From: Peribacillus frigoritolerans
GTDB lineage: Bacteria > Bacillota > Bacilli > Bacillales > DSM-1321
Assembly: GCF_040250305.1 (NCBI RefSeq)
Contig: NZ_CP158190.1
Coordinates: 1,086,001-1,150,000 of the forward strand
DNA: 64,000 nucleotides
Reading direction: 5' to 3'
In this document: one piece after another, positions 18,076-26,960 of the stretch
How positions within the stretch are numbered: position 1 is the stretch's first letter
How the letters are laid out: each line of letters begins with the position of its first letter
Notes under the pieces: generated by a model
Database searches by the model: none
Seen by the model: the letters and a program-made list of their open reading frames with translations, nothing else
Told to the model about the DNA's origin: nothing
Translations under genes and position numbers: made by a program

Positions 18076-18262
18076 CCTATCCGGAAAAATCGCCCGTCCG
18101 AAAATCCGACCTAACTCTGGATAATTCGACCGATCGAGCAGAAAATCGAGCCTAACTCTGGATAATTCGACCGATCGAGCAGAAAATCCGACCTATACCC
18201 AAATTATTCAACCGTTGTGCAAGTTAATTCGACCGTTGTGTGAGATAATCCGGCCTAATCCA
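18076..18262 (+). repeat. 41-bp tandem repeat related to the 21-bp repeat family
   Basis: Units of 41, 41 and 40 bp start at 18100, 18141 and 18182. Each joins GAAAATCCGACCTAACTCTG with GATAATTCGACCGATCGAGC; the first two units differ at only a couple of bases, and later units decay. The alternating TCCGACCTA and TTCGACCG words are the same as in composite repeat A, so this is a second form of the family. No coding frame or unique spacers are seen. It fills the gap between the oxidase and ald. Confidence 0.8.
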
Positions 18263-18313
18263 GATATCGTATGGAGACGTACTGCTTCATCGAGGTTCTC
18301 GTCCAAAAAAAAT

Positions 18314-18341
18314 AAGACTCCAGACAAGATTCTGGAGTCTT
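18314..18341. terminator. Bidirectional terminator between the oxidase and ald
   Basis: 11-bp stem AAGACTCCAGA/TCTGGAGTCTT, 6-nt loop, A run before and T run after; serves the minus-strand ald gene. Confidence 0.85.
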
Positions 18342-18347
18342 TTTTTA

Positions 18348-19481
18348 TTAAGCGTTAATGTTATTTGGGTTTAAGGCGTTTTCAACACTTACGTAGTTGT
18401 AGCCAAGGTCTGTGGCAACTGCTTCGAACGTGATTTCACCGTTCGCCACATTGACGCCTTTTGCAAGGGCATCATTTTCAAGGATTGCTTTGATGGCACC
18501 TTTGTTTGCAATTTGAAGTGCAAATGGAACTGTTACGTTAGTTAAAGCAACTGTAGAAGTTTGAGGCACTGCTCCTGGCATATTCGCCACTGCATAATGC
18601 ACTACTCCATGTTTAACATAAGTAGGGTTATCATGTGTTGTTATGTGGTCAACCGTTTCAAAGATACCGCCTTGGTCGATTGCAACATCGACAATGACTG
18701 AACCTGGAGACATCGATTTAACCATTTCTTCAGTAACGAGCTTAGGAGCTTTAGCACCTGGAATCAATACAGCACCGATAACCAAATCGGCATCTTTGAC
18801 CGCTTCTGCAATATTATAAGGGTTGGAGATGAGTGTAGTCAGTTCATTTCCGAAAATATCATCAAGTTGACGAAGGCGGTCTGGGCTTAAGTCAAGAATG
18901 GTAACATCTGCGCCTAATCCAATAGCGATTTTAGCAGCATTCGTTCCAACCATGCCTCCGCCGATAACAGCGACTTTACCGCGTTTAACTCCAGGAACTC
19001 CGCTTAAGAGTATTCCTTTACCGCCGTTATTTTTTTCAAGGAACTGAGCACCGATTTGTGCAGCCATGCGTCCTGCAACTTCACTCATTGGTGTCAATAA
19101 AGGAAGTGTGCGGTTTACTGCAACCGTTTCATAAGCAATGGCCAAGACACCGCTTTCTTTTAGGGCCTGAGCTAGTGCCGGTTCTGCCGCAAGATGTAAA
19201 TATGTGAAAAGGATTAAATCTTTTCGGAAATATTTATATTCAGATGAGATAGGTTCTTTTACTTTCATGATCATTTCTGTGCTTGCCCAAACGCTAGCAG
19301 CGTCCTCGACTATAACAGCACCAGCTTCTTGATATGCTTCATTTGTAAAACTGCTTCCTAGACCTGCGTTCATTTCGATTAATACTTCATGTCCTGCATT
19401 GACTAATGCTACGACCCCAGCTGGAGTGATAGCTACACGATTTTCATTGTTTTTAATCTCTTTTGGAATTCCTATTCTCAT
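18348..19481 (-). CDS. ald: Alanine dehydrogenase
   Basis: 377 residues from the ATG at 19481 (GGAGGGATT upstream); a frame 13 codons longer lacks a ribosome site. Marks: [20 protein letters not shown] at the N-terminus, the catalytic Lys/His region MKVKEP and [10 protein letters not shown] (about 74-97), NAD-binding [20 protein letters not shown] (about 172-191) and the C-terminal [13 protein letters not shown]. It interconverts L-alanine and pyruvate with NAD+, supplying carbon, nitrogen and spore-germination needs. The same-strand upstream genes are ecsC-like and a PucR-type regulator resembling AdeR, the known activator of ald in B. subtilis. Confidence 0.95.
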   Translation of the reverse strand: MRIGIPKEIKNNENRVAITPAGVVALVNAGHEVLIEMNAGLGSSFTNEAYQEAGAVIVEDAASVWASTEMIMKVKEPISSEYKYFRKDLILFTYLHLAAEPALAQALKESGVLAIAYETVAVNRTLPLLTPMSEVAGRMAAQIGAQFLEKNNGGKGILLSGVPGVKRGKVAVIGGGMVGTNAAKIAIGLGADVTILDLSPDRLRQLDDIFGNELTTLISNPYNIAEAVKDADLVIGAVLIPGAKAPKLVTEEMVKSMSPGSVIVDVAIDQGGIFETVDHITTHDNPTYVKHGVVHYAVANMPGAVPQTSTVALTNVTVPFALQIANKGAIKAILENDALAKGVNVANGEITFEAVATDLGYNYVSVENALNPNNINA

Positions 19482-19652
19482 CTTAATCCCTCCAATAATA
19501 TGTTTTACTATTTGTATCACAAGTATAGTTGGAAAAAGAAACAGTTAGTATGTGGAAATCAGAAAAATGAAAAAGGTGTATTTGTGGAATTCCACAAACG
19601 CAGTTTCAAAAAACATGGACTTGCCAGGATCAAAACCCAATTAAAGCTGAAT

Positions 19653-20474
19653 TCAATTCTTTGCAATTGGTTCTTGAATGCGCTCTAGAATCCTTCTTTT
19701 CTTATAAAGCATGATTCCCGTATCGGCTATATCGGCAATCATCGAACGATTTGTCAGGGCGCCAAATATTATTCCGGCAACAGGAACCATTTGCAAAAGC
19801 TTTTTCCAGCCAAACTGATCACGGTATGTATAAACGACTTCTCGCCATCCTTGCAGTTCTGATGCTATTTCCCTTTTTGATTGGGAATCAGTCTGGGTCA
19901 TTTTCGACAATTCATTTAATAGAGCCTTTTTGCCGACAACATCCGATGCTGTGAATTGCAGGCATTTGACGATGAATATACGTTCTTGGCGGTCCCTAGG
20001 ATTGAAGCCATATGTGATGGCGATATCCTGAAGGGTTTTGATCGACATGCCGAGAAGAAGGGGGATGTCGATTGCCAAGGTGAAGATTCCGCCAATCCCG
20101 GTAGTGGCCCCTTGAACCGTTGCCAATTTGCTGCCTGAATTTTTAATATCCTGACTCACGCTATCCATGATATGGAGGGGTATGCTTGAAACATCCTCCA
20201 CGGCAGTAATATTCAACTCGGGATTCTTGGCTTGCAGCTGATTTAGAATATGAGCTTCTTTCGTTAAATATTTTCCGCCATTCTGAATGTAGCTTCCGAT
20301 TTCATCAAGCATGACACCCAATTTTTTCTGAATGAAATCCGGTGTCAACTTATCCAATAGCTTGAAGGGAATCCGCCCAATCCGTTCCCAAAACCATAGT
20401 CCTTTTTGATCCTTCTCCCATTTTTCTATGATTGCTAATTCTTTTTCAAGTTCTTCTTTTGTTTCAAATTTCAT
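19653..20474 (-). CDS. EcsC family protein
   Basis: 273 residues. Matches the EcsC pattern: a charged N-terminal helix, FKLLDKLTPDFIQKKLG (about 37-53), and the hydrophobic glycine-rich core TGIGGIFTLAIDIPLLLGMSIKTLQDIAITYG (about 125-156), then KKLLQMVPVAGIIFGALTNRSMIADIADTG near the end. EcsC accompanies the Ecs ABC transporter in some Bacilli, but its biochemical role is unknown. Here it stands between adeR and ald with 50 bp to adeR, so the three may share regulation. No Ecs transporter genes are close. Confidence 0.82.
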   Translation of the reverse strand: MKFETKEELEKELAIIEKWEKDQKGLWFWERIGRIPFKLLDKLTPDFIQKKLGVMLDEIGSYIQNGGKYLTKEAHILNQLQAKNPELNITAVEDVSSIPLHIMDSVSQDIKNSGSKLATVQGATTGIGGIFTLAIDIPLLLGMSIKTLQDIAITYGFNPRDRQERIFIVKCLQFTASDVVGKKALLNELSKMTQTDSQSKREIASELQGWREVVYTYRDQFGWKKLLQMVPVAGIIFGALTNRSMIADIADTGIMLYKKRRILERIQEPIAKN

Positions 20475-20523
20475 AAGATCAACCTTTCCACACTTCTAGT
20501 ATTCCATATCAGGGAATATATCA

Positions 20524-21780
20524 TTAATTTTTCTTGGAGAATTCATCATATTGATTAAGTTTAATGTTAAGAAAGAGGGACATTTTTTGAATCGGGTCTT
20601 TTAACCGGATATTTCCCACTTCCGAGATCCTTTTTAATCGATAATTCAATGTATTCACATGGATATGAAGGTTTCTTGAAGCCTCGTTTGGGTTGCAGTC
20701 TTTCTCTAGATAGACGGTGAGTGTTTGCAGCAATTCCGTCTGGTTTTTCATATCGTATGCTTTAAGTTTAAGGATGGAAGGATGAACACGACGCTGTTTG
20801 TTGCTTGCGAGTGATTCAATCATTTGAAACATGCCAAGTTCTTCATAATGTAAAATGAGTTTCATGTCATCAGGGAATATATTCTTCATTTTTAGAGTGT
20901 ATAGAGCTTCTTCGTAACTTGATTTAACATCCATTAAGTTTTTATACATATTGCCAGCCGTTCCAAGGATATGCTCAACACCGAAACGCCGTTTCATCTC
21001 CAGAATGAAAAAAGGAATGAACTCATAAATCGATGAAGTGAAAGAAGGGCTGTTTTCCTGGTTGGCTCCTGCGAAAAGAATGAGCTTGTTATGGTCAATG
21101 GCAAATAAGGAACTGTTTATCTTTTGAGTGGTCGTTAACATGTATGAAATGTAGCGCTCCACTTCGCGATTGATCTCTTTAGGAAATTCGAATACCAATA
21201 TGGAAAAAACCACTGGAACATGGATCGAGAATTTCTTATAATTTTCAATTATTTCCGATTCTTCTTGGTAGTGCCCGGTCAACATGCGCCAAAGGAACTC
21301 TTGATGACCCGCTTCTTTCCTTTTCTTTTTCAATTGCAATTGCTGTAACTGGTTCTTCGCCTCCTTGGCAGCGAATTGCAGAAATTGCATATCTTCTTCG
21401 GTGAATGGTTCATTTACTTCCAAAGCCCAAATGAATCCAAGTACTTCATTATTTTTCCGGATGGAAACCGCAACCCTGTTACCGAGACCGACATCATTGA
21501 TGGCCCCGATTTTAATAGGGGCATCTTCTTTCAATAACGCGGGTATGAAGCCATCTTTCCATAAACTGTTGATGACCTTTTCAGGGACACGTCTTCCGAT
21601 TATGGTCATGATACGAGCCTGATCCGTCGTATCATCGTGAGTGCTATAAGCAAGTAAGCGATGGTTACCGTCCTCGATTGTAATGGGGCAGCCTAAAACA
21701 GAACTGATTCTATCGGCAAACTCCATCATATCTCCATAAAGGTCTTTAAAAATATCTCTATTTTTTTCGAATTCCTTCAT
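20524..21780 (-). CDS. adeR: PucR-family transcriptional regulator, AdeR-like
   Basis: 418 residues. Order: a GAF-like sensor (about 15-145), a charged linker (QLQLKKKRKEAG), a GGDEF-related middle domain (about 165-300), and a C-terminal PucR HTH with LLQTLTVYLEKDCNPNEASRNLHIHVNTLNYRLKRISE (about 357-395), its best mark. Members sense small metabolites; B. subtilis AdeR sits beside ald and activates it in response to alanine. The same linkage here, separated only by ecsC, supports the same job. No ATG ribosome site stronger than GGGGC about 10 bases upstream is seen. Confidence 0.85.
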   Translation of the reverse strand: MKEFEKNRDIFKDLYGDMMEFADRISSVLGCPITIEDGNHRLLAYSTHDDTTDQARIMTIIGRRVPEKVINSLWKDGFIPALLKEDAPIKIGAINDVGLGNRVAVSIRKNNEVLGFIWALEVNEPFTEEDMQFLQFAAKEAKNQLQQLQLKKKRKEAGHQEFLWRMLTGHYQEESEIIENYKKFSIHVPVVFSILVFEFPKEINREVERYISYMLTTTQKINSSLFAIDHNKLILFAGANQENSPSFTSSIYEFIPFFILEMKRRFGVEHILGTAGNMYKNLMDVKSSYEEALYTLKMKNIFPDDMKLILHYEELGMFQMIESLASNKQRRVHPSILKLKAYDMKNQTELLQTLTVYLEKDCNPNEASRNLHIHVNTLNYRLKRISEVGNIRLKDPIQKMSLFLNIKLNQYDEFSKKN

Positions 21781-21873
21781 TGTTATTTTGCCCCTCGCTA
21801 AAAAAAATTCCTTCTCCTTGAATTTTAAACGATTTCCTATTAATTAGCATAGATAAATCCTATGTCAAAACAG

Positions 21874-21907
21874 AAAATCCCTACCGATGGAAACCGGAAG
21901 GGATTTT
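21874..21907 (-). terminator. Intrinsic terminator of the first phosphate transporter
   Basis: 9-bp stem AAAATCCCT/AGGGATTTT with an inner CCG/CGG pairing; T-rich on the minus strand. Confidence 0.8.
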
Positions 21908-21910
21908 ATT

Positions 21911-22909
21911 TTAGAATAAGAAGTTAATTAAAAGATAAAGCAAACCAGCTAATGTTGCAGAGATGGGAATGGTAATGAACCAAGTGATGATCATTCTTTT
22001 TGCCGTTCCCCATTTTACGCCCTTGACACGATGCGCAGATCCAACACCAAGGATTGAAGACGAAATAACATGTGTTGTACTGACCGGCATGTGTATTACA
22101 GTCGCGCCGAAAATGATAAAGGCTCCGGTTAAGTCCGCTGCAACACCATTGACCGGGCGGATTTTCATGATTTTGCCGCCAACGGTTTTAATGATTTTCC
22201 ATCCGCCGACGGAAGTTCCAAGTCCCATTGCCAGCGCACAGGAGAACTGAACCCAGAAGGCGATATCGGTACTTGATGCATAACCATTTGCAATAAGGGC
22301 CATCGTGATGATACCCATCGCTTTTTGAGCGTCGTTCGTTCCGTGGGTATACGATTGAAGTGCTGCAGTAGCAATCTGTATAGTCCGGAATTTTTGGTTT
22401 GTTTTTGTCAGGTTATTGTTTTTAAAGACAACTTTAAAGATGCTGTATACGATAAACCCGATTACAAAAGCAATTAACGGGGAGAAAATCAAAGCTTGAA
22501 GAATTTTCATGAAACCTTCCCATTTAATTCCAGCGAATCCCGCTGCAGCAATGGCTGCACCAGCAATCGAACCAATCAATGCATGGGAGGAACTGCTTGG
22601 TATTCCGTAATACCAGGTTAGAAGGTTCCATATGATAGCGGCAAGTAGAGCAGCCATAATTACATATGAACCATTCGGAAGCGTGAACGGATCCACGATA
22701 TCCTTCGTTATGGTCTTCGCCACTCCAGTAAATGTCATGGCTCCGACGAAATTCATGACGGCTGCCAAGATGATGGCATGCCTAGGCTTCAAGGCCTTTG
22801 TTGAAACAGCAGTCGCTATTGCATTGGCTGTATCATGAAAACCATTGATGAAGTCAAATGCTAAAGCAAAGAAAACGATTAATATTGTTATAATTAATAA
22901 AGTATCCAT
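21911..22909 (-). CDS. pit: PiT-family inorganic phosphate transporter (copy 1)
   Basis: 332 residues, about ten membrane segments. Carries the duplicated PiT signature: FINGFHDTANAIATAVSTKAL (about 20-40) and ALQSYTHGTNDAQKAMGIITMAL (about 188-210). The family moves metal-phosphate with H+ or Na+. It starts 15 bp after the DUF47 gene on the same strand, a pairing conserved in B. subtilis (ykaA-pit), so the two form an operon. It is very close in sequence to the second copy at 23783-24781, differing at scattered positions, which points to a recent duplication. Confidence 0.94.
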   Translation of the reverse strand: MDTLLIITILIVFFALAFDFINGFHDTANAIATAVSTKALKPRHAIILAAVMNFVGAMTFTGVAKTITKDIVDPFTLPNGSYVIMAALLAAIIWNLLTWYYGIPSSSSHALIGSIAGAAIAAAGFAGIKWEGFMKILQALIFSPLIAFVIGFIVYSIFKVVFKNNNLTKTNQKFRTIQIATAALQSYTHGTNDAQKAMGIITMALIANGYASSTDIAFWVQFSCALAMGLGTSVGGWKIIKTVGGKIMKIRPVNGVAADLTGAFIIFGATVIHMPVSTTHVISSSILGVGSAHRVKGVKWGTAKRMIITWFITIPISATLAGLLYLLINFLF

Positions 22910-22924
22910 TTATTGGGGTACTCC

Positions 22925-23545
22925 TTAGGCGTTTTTCATTATGATTGTTTCAAGTGTATTGGCCACCGCTTGACAGTGATCGGCGATCTCTTCAAGGCTT
23001 TCGTAAATTTCTTTATATTGAATGATCCTGATTGGATCTTTTTCTACTGTAAACAAGTTTTTGATTGATTGACGTTGGATTCCGTCACAAACGGATTCAA
23101 GATCTTTAATTTTTATTGCATGTTCACGAATCATTGGCAATTTTTTAGTGGATAGTGTATCGACAGCATTTTCAATCTCATACGTACACTGTTTGATTGC
23201 ATCCACAAACTTAAGCATATACTCATCTGCATTGACAATTGAGTACATTTCGAATAATGCCGCACAGTGTTCCAAACCGTCTATGACATCATCCATTCTC
23301 ATGGTTAATTCAAGGATATCCTCCCGTTCGATAGGAGTGATGAAAGCATTGTTCAGCTCTTTGATCACATTATGAACCATTGAATCGCCTTTATGCTCAA
23401 AGTCTTTCATCGTATCTGAAAATACTTTGAGATCGGAGATGTTCTTGAGTTTATAATCCGCGAAATAGTCAGCACCTTCTTTTAGGTTTTGAGCGATGTT
23501 AAAAAGCATTACAGCGAATTTGTCTTTTTTTGATTTAAAAGCCAT
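22925..23545 (-). CDS. DUF47 (PhoU-like) partner of the phosphate transporter
   Basis: 206 residues from the ATG at 23545, which has GGGAGGC upstream. All-helical and charged, with the DUF47 pattern: FKSKKDKFAVMLFNIAQNLKEGADYFADYK at the start, KDFEHKGDSMVHNVIKELNNAFITPIEREDI (about 47-77), and YKEIYESLEEIADHCQAVANTLE near the end. These proteins resemble PhoU and are nearly always next to Pit transporters, where they are thought to modulate transport. Close in character to B. subtilis YkaA. Cotranscribed with pit copy 1. Confidence 0.9.
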   Translation of the reverse strand: MAFKSKKDKFAVMLFNIAQNLKEGADYFADYKLKNISDLKVFSDTMKDFEHKGDSMVHNVIKELNNAFITPIEREDILELTMRMDDVIDGLEHCAALFEMYSIVNADEYMLKFVDAIKQCTYEIENAVDTLSTKKLPMIREHAIKIKDLESVCDGIQRQSIKNLFTVEKDPIRIIQYKEIYESLEEIADHCQAVANTLETIIMKNA

Positions 23546-23612
23546 GTTAAAGCCTCCCAATTAGTCATGCAAATTTACGCACTTTAGTCGTACGCTTAGT
23601 ATTAACAAATTG

Positions 23613-23685
23613 ATTGTAACGAATTCATGTAGTATCCGGGAAGGTTTTTCGACGAAAATTTACAAAATCTTAATAAAACTTTACA
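23613..23685 (-). promoter_or_regulatory. Conserved upstream region of the DUF47-pit operon
   Basis: ATTGTAACGAAT (23613-23624) offers a TACAAT -10 on the minus strand. Exactly 46 bp from its start lies TTTACA (23659), followed by TTAATA (23670) and TTTACA (23680), spaced 11 and 10 bp like PhoP direct repeats though on the plus strand. The same 12-mer and TTTACA at the same 46-bp distance recur upstream of pit copy 2. Confidence 0.5.
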
Positions 23686-23744
23686 TAAAAAAACAAGGAA
23701 AATTAAAAAAAGGGAAAAAGCCTGCATTTATAAGGGGGAATTGT

Positions 23745-23774
23745 AAAAAAAAAGCCTTTCCGATATGGAAAGGC
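23745..23774 (-). terminator. Intrinsic terminator of the second phosphate transporter
   Basis: Perfect 8-bp stem GCCTTTCC/GGAAAGGC, 5-nt loop, and nine T on the minus strand. Confidence 0.9.
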
Positions 23775-23782
23775 GAAAGGTT

Positions 23783-24781
23783 CTATAAAAATAAAGCAAT
23801 CAAATAGTAAATGATTCCAGCTAAAGAAGCAGAAATTGGCAATGTAATGAACCAAGTGACCAACATGTTTTTGGCGGTTCCCCATTTTACCCCTTTGATG
23901 CGGTGTGCAGAACCGACCCCAAGTATTGAAGAAGAAATGACATGAGTCGTGCTGACAGGCATATGCAGGAAGGTTGCGCCGAAAATGATCGATGCACCAG
24001 TCATATCGGCAGCAACTCCATTAACCGGACGGATTTTCATGATTTTACCGCCAACTGTTTTGATGATCTTCCAACCTCCGATAGATGTACCAAGCGCCAT
24101 GGCAATTGCGCAGGATAATTGTACCCAGAAAGGAACCTCAGAGGTAGAGGCATATCCGTTAGCGATCAAAGCCATCGTGATGATACCCATGGATTTTTGA
24201 GCATCATTCGTTCCATGTGTATAAGACTGGATGGCCGCTGTGAGAATTTGTATTCTCCTGAATCGCTTATTGGTTTTTCCTAAATTATTATTTTTGAATA
24301 CTACCTTGAAAATACTGTATACAATGAAACCAAGCGTAAAGGCAAGGATGGGAGATAGAATCAATGCTTGTACAATTTTAGTGAATCCACTCCATTTAAT
24401 CGCATCGAATCCACTAGCCACGATGGCAGCTCCCGCTATTGAACCAATGATCGCATGGGAGGAACTGCTTGGAATGCCAAAATACCAGGTGATTAAATTC
24501 CATATTATGGCCGAAATTAGAGCAGCAAGGATTACATAAGAACCATTGTTCAATGTGAAAGGATCAACGATATCCTTCGTAATGGTATGCGCAACACCGG
24601 TAAAGGTCAGTGCTCCTAGTAAATTCATGACCGCAGCCAGGATGATTGCATGACGTGGTTTAAGCGCCTTGGTTGATACTGCTGTAGCGATGGCGTTAGC
24701 CGTATCATGGAAACCATTGATAAAGTCAAAGACCAAAGCAAAAATAATAATTAGCACTGTTAAGATGAGTATGCTATTCAT
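23783..24781 (-). CDS. PiT-family inorganic phosphate transporter (copy 2)
   Basis: 332 residues, the same length as copy 1 and aligning without gaps by eye. Both PiT signatures are present (FINGFHDTANAIATAVSTKAL at about 20-40, IQSYTHGTNDAQKSMGIITMAL at about 189-210). It lacks an adjacent DUF47 gene of its own; the single DUF47 gene follows 240 bp downstream beyond a terminator. The duplication has left one copy with its regulator-like partner and one alone. ATG is preceded by GGAGGACT-type purines (TGGAGGACTC on the plus strand reads as a poor site on the coding strand), so translation strength is unclear. Confidence 0.92.
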   Translation of the reverse strand: MNSILILTVLIIIFALVFDFINGFHDTANAIATAVSTKALKPRHAIILAAVMNLLGALTFTGVAHTITKDIVDPFTLNNGSYVILAALISAIIWNLITWYFGIPSSSSHAIIGSIAGAAIVASGFDAIKWSGFTKIVQALILSPILAFTLGFIVYSIFKVVFKNNNLGKTNKRFRRIQILTAAIQSYTHGTNDAQKSMGIITMALIANGYASTSEVPFWVQLSCAIAMALGTSIGGWKIIKTVGGKIMKIRPVNGVAADMTGASIIFGATFLHMPVSTTHVISSSILGVGSAHRIKGVKWGTAKNMLVTWFITLPISASLAGIIYYLIALFL

Positions 24782-25166
24782 ACATGGAGGACTCCCTTGA
24801 TTTCAAGTGTAAAGTGTATATGGATTTTGGCCAATGAATGGGCGCAAAACAGTTTGCAACTCCTCAATATTTAGAATGGGAGTTTTACGTTTGATTATTC
24901 TTTAAAAGCTGACACCTTCTTTTTTACTTGGTTTTAAATCGAACTATTCAATTGTAACGAATTTCATACCTATAAGGATAGATGTTTCGTCATTTTTTTA
25001 CAAAATATTTAACTTGGTGAATGATTAAAAAGATAAAATGTTTCCTCTTATATATATAAACGGGTGCGTTTCGTTTAAGGAACTCTATAAATCCCGAGGC
25101 TTATGGTTAGAAATAGAAGGTGGAGGGATGTATAATTGGTAAATAAAAGTAAGGGGGAATGATGGA
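24782..25166. other. Divergent intergenic region with a second conserved pit upstream motif
   Basis: ATTGTAACGAAT recurs at 24951-24962 and TTTACA-N5-TTTAAC at 24997-25013, keeping the 46-bp spacing seen upstream of the DUF47-pit operon. Between them both regions share AAGG and TTCG words. The right part contains the leader of the aldo/keto reductase with AAGGGGGAATG before its start. No gene is seen. Confidence 0.5.
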
Positions 25167-25997
25167 ATGATTTCAAACATTGGGGAAACGATCACCTTAC
25201 ATAATGGAGTTAAAATGCCACAGTTAGGTTTTGGTGTATTTAAAGTGAAAAACGGCAATGAAACGGTTGAGTCTGTCAAGAAAGCGATCGAAGTTGGATA
25301 TCGTGCGATCGATACTGCGGCCATTTATGAAAATGAAGAAGGTGTTGGCCAGGCGATTCGTGAATGCGGCGTGCCTCGTGAAGAATTGTTCATTACATCT
25401 AAAGTGTGGAATACAGAGCAAGGATACGAAACGACGCTCCAGGCATTTGATGATAGTTTAAATCGCCTTGGCTTGGAATACTTGGATTTATACTTGATCC
25501 ACTGGCCGGGAAAAGATAAATATCTGGAAACCTGGAGGGCTTTGGAAAAGCTTTATAAGGATGGCAAGGTGAAATCAATCGGTGTAAGTAATTTCCATGT
25601 TCATCATTTGGAAAATTTACTTGCAAACAGTGAAGTGAAGCCGGTCGTCAATCAAATTGAATTACACCCACTTTTGACACAAGTAGAAATTCGTGATTAC
25701 TGTGCAAAACATGAAATAAAGGTAGAATCTTGGAGCCCGCTAGGAAGAGGGAACCTATTGGAAGAGCCGACAATTAATCATATAGCGAAGAAGCATGGGA
25801 AAAGTTCAGCGCAAGTGTTGATTAGATGGCATCTGCAACATGATCTAGTTGTAATACCTAAATCGATTACGCCGTCCCGTATCGAGGAAAATGCACAGGT
25901 ATTTGACTTTTCATTAAGCCTGAATGAAATGAATCAAATAGATGCCTTGAACAAAAATGAACGGTTCGGCAGCAATCCCGATGAACTTTTGTTCTAA
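25167..25997 (+). CDS. Aldo/keto reductase (YvgN/YtbE-like)
   Basis: 276 residues, a single TIM barrel. The catalytic tetrad is visible: Asp49 and Tyr54 in AIDTAAIYENE, Lys79 in ITSKVWN, His112 in LIHWP. GVSNFHVHHLENLL (about 139-152) and VIPKSITPSRIEEN (NADPH-binding, about 232-245) complete the AKR5-type pattern. Bacillus relatives reduce methylglyoxal, glyoxal and other aldehydes with NADPH. Single gene with its own terminator. Confidence 0.93.
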   Translation: MISNIGETITLHNGVKMPQLGFGVFKVKNGNETVESVKKAIEVGYRAIDTAAIYENEEGVGQAIRECGVPREELFITSKVWNTEQGYETTLQAFDDSLNRLGLEYLDLYLIHWPGKDKYLETWRALEKLYKDGKVKSIGVSNFHVHHLENLLANSEVKPVVNQIELHPLLTQVEIRDYCAKHEIKVESWSPLGRGNLLEEPTINHIAKKHGKSSAQVLIRWHLQHDLVVIPKSITPSRIEENAQVFDFSLSLNEMNQIDALNKNERFGSNPDELLF

Positions 25998-26017
25998 GAA
26001 TGCTGCAAATAATAGAA

Positions 26018-26046
26018 GGGTGTCCCGATAATTGGGGCATCCTTTT
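26018..26046 (+). terminator. Intrinsic terminator after the aldo/keto reductase
   Basis: GGGTGTCCC/GGGGCATCC stem (G-T pairs), 7-nt loop, five T. Confidence 0.8.
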
Positions 26047-26471
26047 TCTTTTTCCTTTATGAACATAATTGAGACAGTTACTGCTTATACTAACAATGTG
26101 ACAAAGTTAAAGCCTATGGTATACCCGTTTAATATGTCTGATAATCCTGTTTTCGTTACCAAATATTTTTTAAAAAAATTAGGTTTTAGATTATTATAAC
26201 GGGGAAAATAATGAGTACAGCGGCAAACAAAAAGAAAAAAATCACTAACATGAGGATTGTCCAATCAGTTACTCAAGGGCTATAGCTAGCTAACTCTACC
26301 CAATAACTAAAGCATTCACATTCATTAGATATCGTGCTAATCGGCATCATACCATTTTGAATGTAAAAGTTAAAATAACTGAAAAATTGCATGACAATAT
26401 GGAAGTGATTTGATTTCTTGGAGTCTGCTGCAGAAATGAAAAAATAACTAATTTGAAGGAGGAAATATATT
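26047..26471. other. Intergenic region upstream of the GlsB-like gene
   Basis: AT-rich, with no convincing gene. GTTTTA at 26181 and GGGGAA about 12 bp later loosely resemble a SigB promoter, but the match is poor. A 24-codon frame starting at 26211 (MSTAANKKKKITNMRIVQSV...) follows GGGG; too short to call. Confidence 0.35.
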
Positions 26472-26726
26472 ATGGGATTTTTATGGTCATTAATTATCGG
26501 AGGTATCATTGGTTGGTTAGCAGGTATGATCGTTGGACGTGACGTACCATTTGGAATTATCGGTAACATTATCGCTGGTTTTGTTGGTGCATGGTTAGGT
26601 TCATTAATTCTTGGGAACTGGGGACCTTCAGTTGCAGATTTCGCGATAATTCCAGCATTGATTGGTGCAATCGTATTTGTCTTCATCTTAAGCCTTATCT
26701 TAAAAGGCATGAGAAAAGCTTCATAA
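26472..26726 (+). CDS. GlsB/YeaQ/YmgE family small membrane protein
   Basis: 84 residues with three hydrophobic segments and the family's glycine-rich pattern IIGGIIGWLAGMIVGR (about 8-23), GIIGNIIAGFVGAWLGSLI (about 28-46) and a final segment ending KGMRKAS. AAGGAGG lies ten bases before the ATG. Relatives are stress-induced, often SigB-type, small envelope proteins once named transglycosylase-associated; their function is not established. Confidence 0.9.
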   Translation: MGFLWSLIIGGIIGWLAGMIVGRDVPFGIIGNIIAGFVGAWLGSLILGNWGPSVADFAIIPALIGAIVFVFILSLILKGMRKAS

Positions 26727-26739
26727 ATACAAAAAATAA

Positions 26740-26768
26740 AGCTGGCCCAAGTGGCCAGCTATTTTTTT
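26740..26768 (+). terminator. Intrinsic terminator after the GlsB-like gene
   Basis: Perfect 8-bp stem AGCTGGCC/GGCCAGCT, 5-nt loop, seven T. Confidence 0.92.
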
Positions 26769-26960
26769 ATGCCAAAAGAACGGATTTCGTCCCGACATGC
26801 GTATAATTCGGTTGACCTAACATGCAGAAAATCAGTCCGCTGAAAAAAAATATGAGCGACAATTCGGATAATATTAATGAAGAAATAAGTACACCGTCCG
26901 AAAAGGAATGGTGTTTCAGACTGTCACAAATTCAAAATTAATTGAGTTAGCAAAAAAAGT

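Noticed and set aside
18100..18262. Regular repeats considered as a CRISPR array
   Set aside because: Units run directly into each other without unique spacers, and no cas genes are near.
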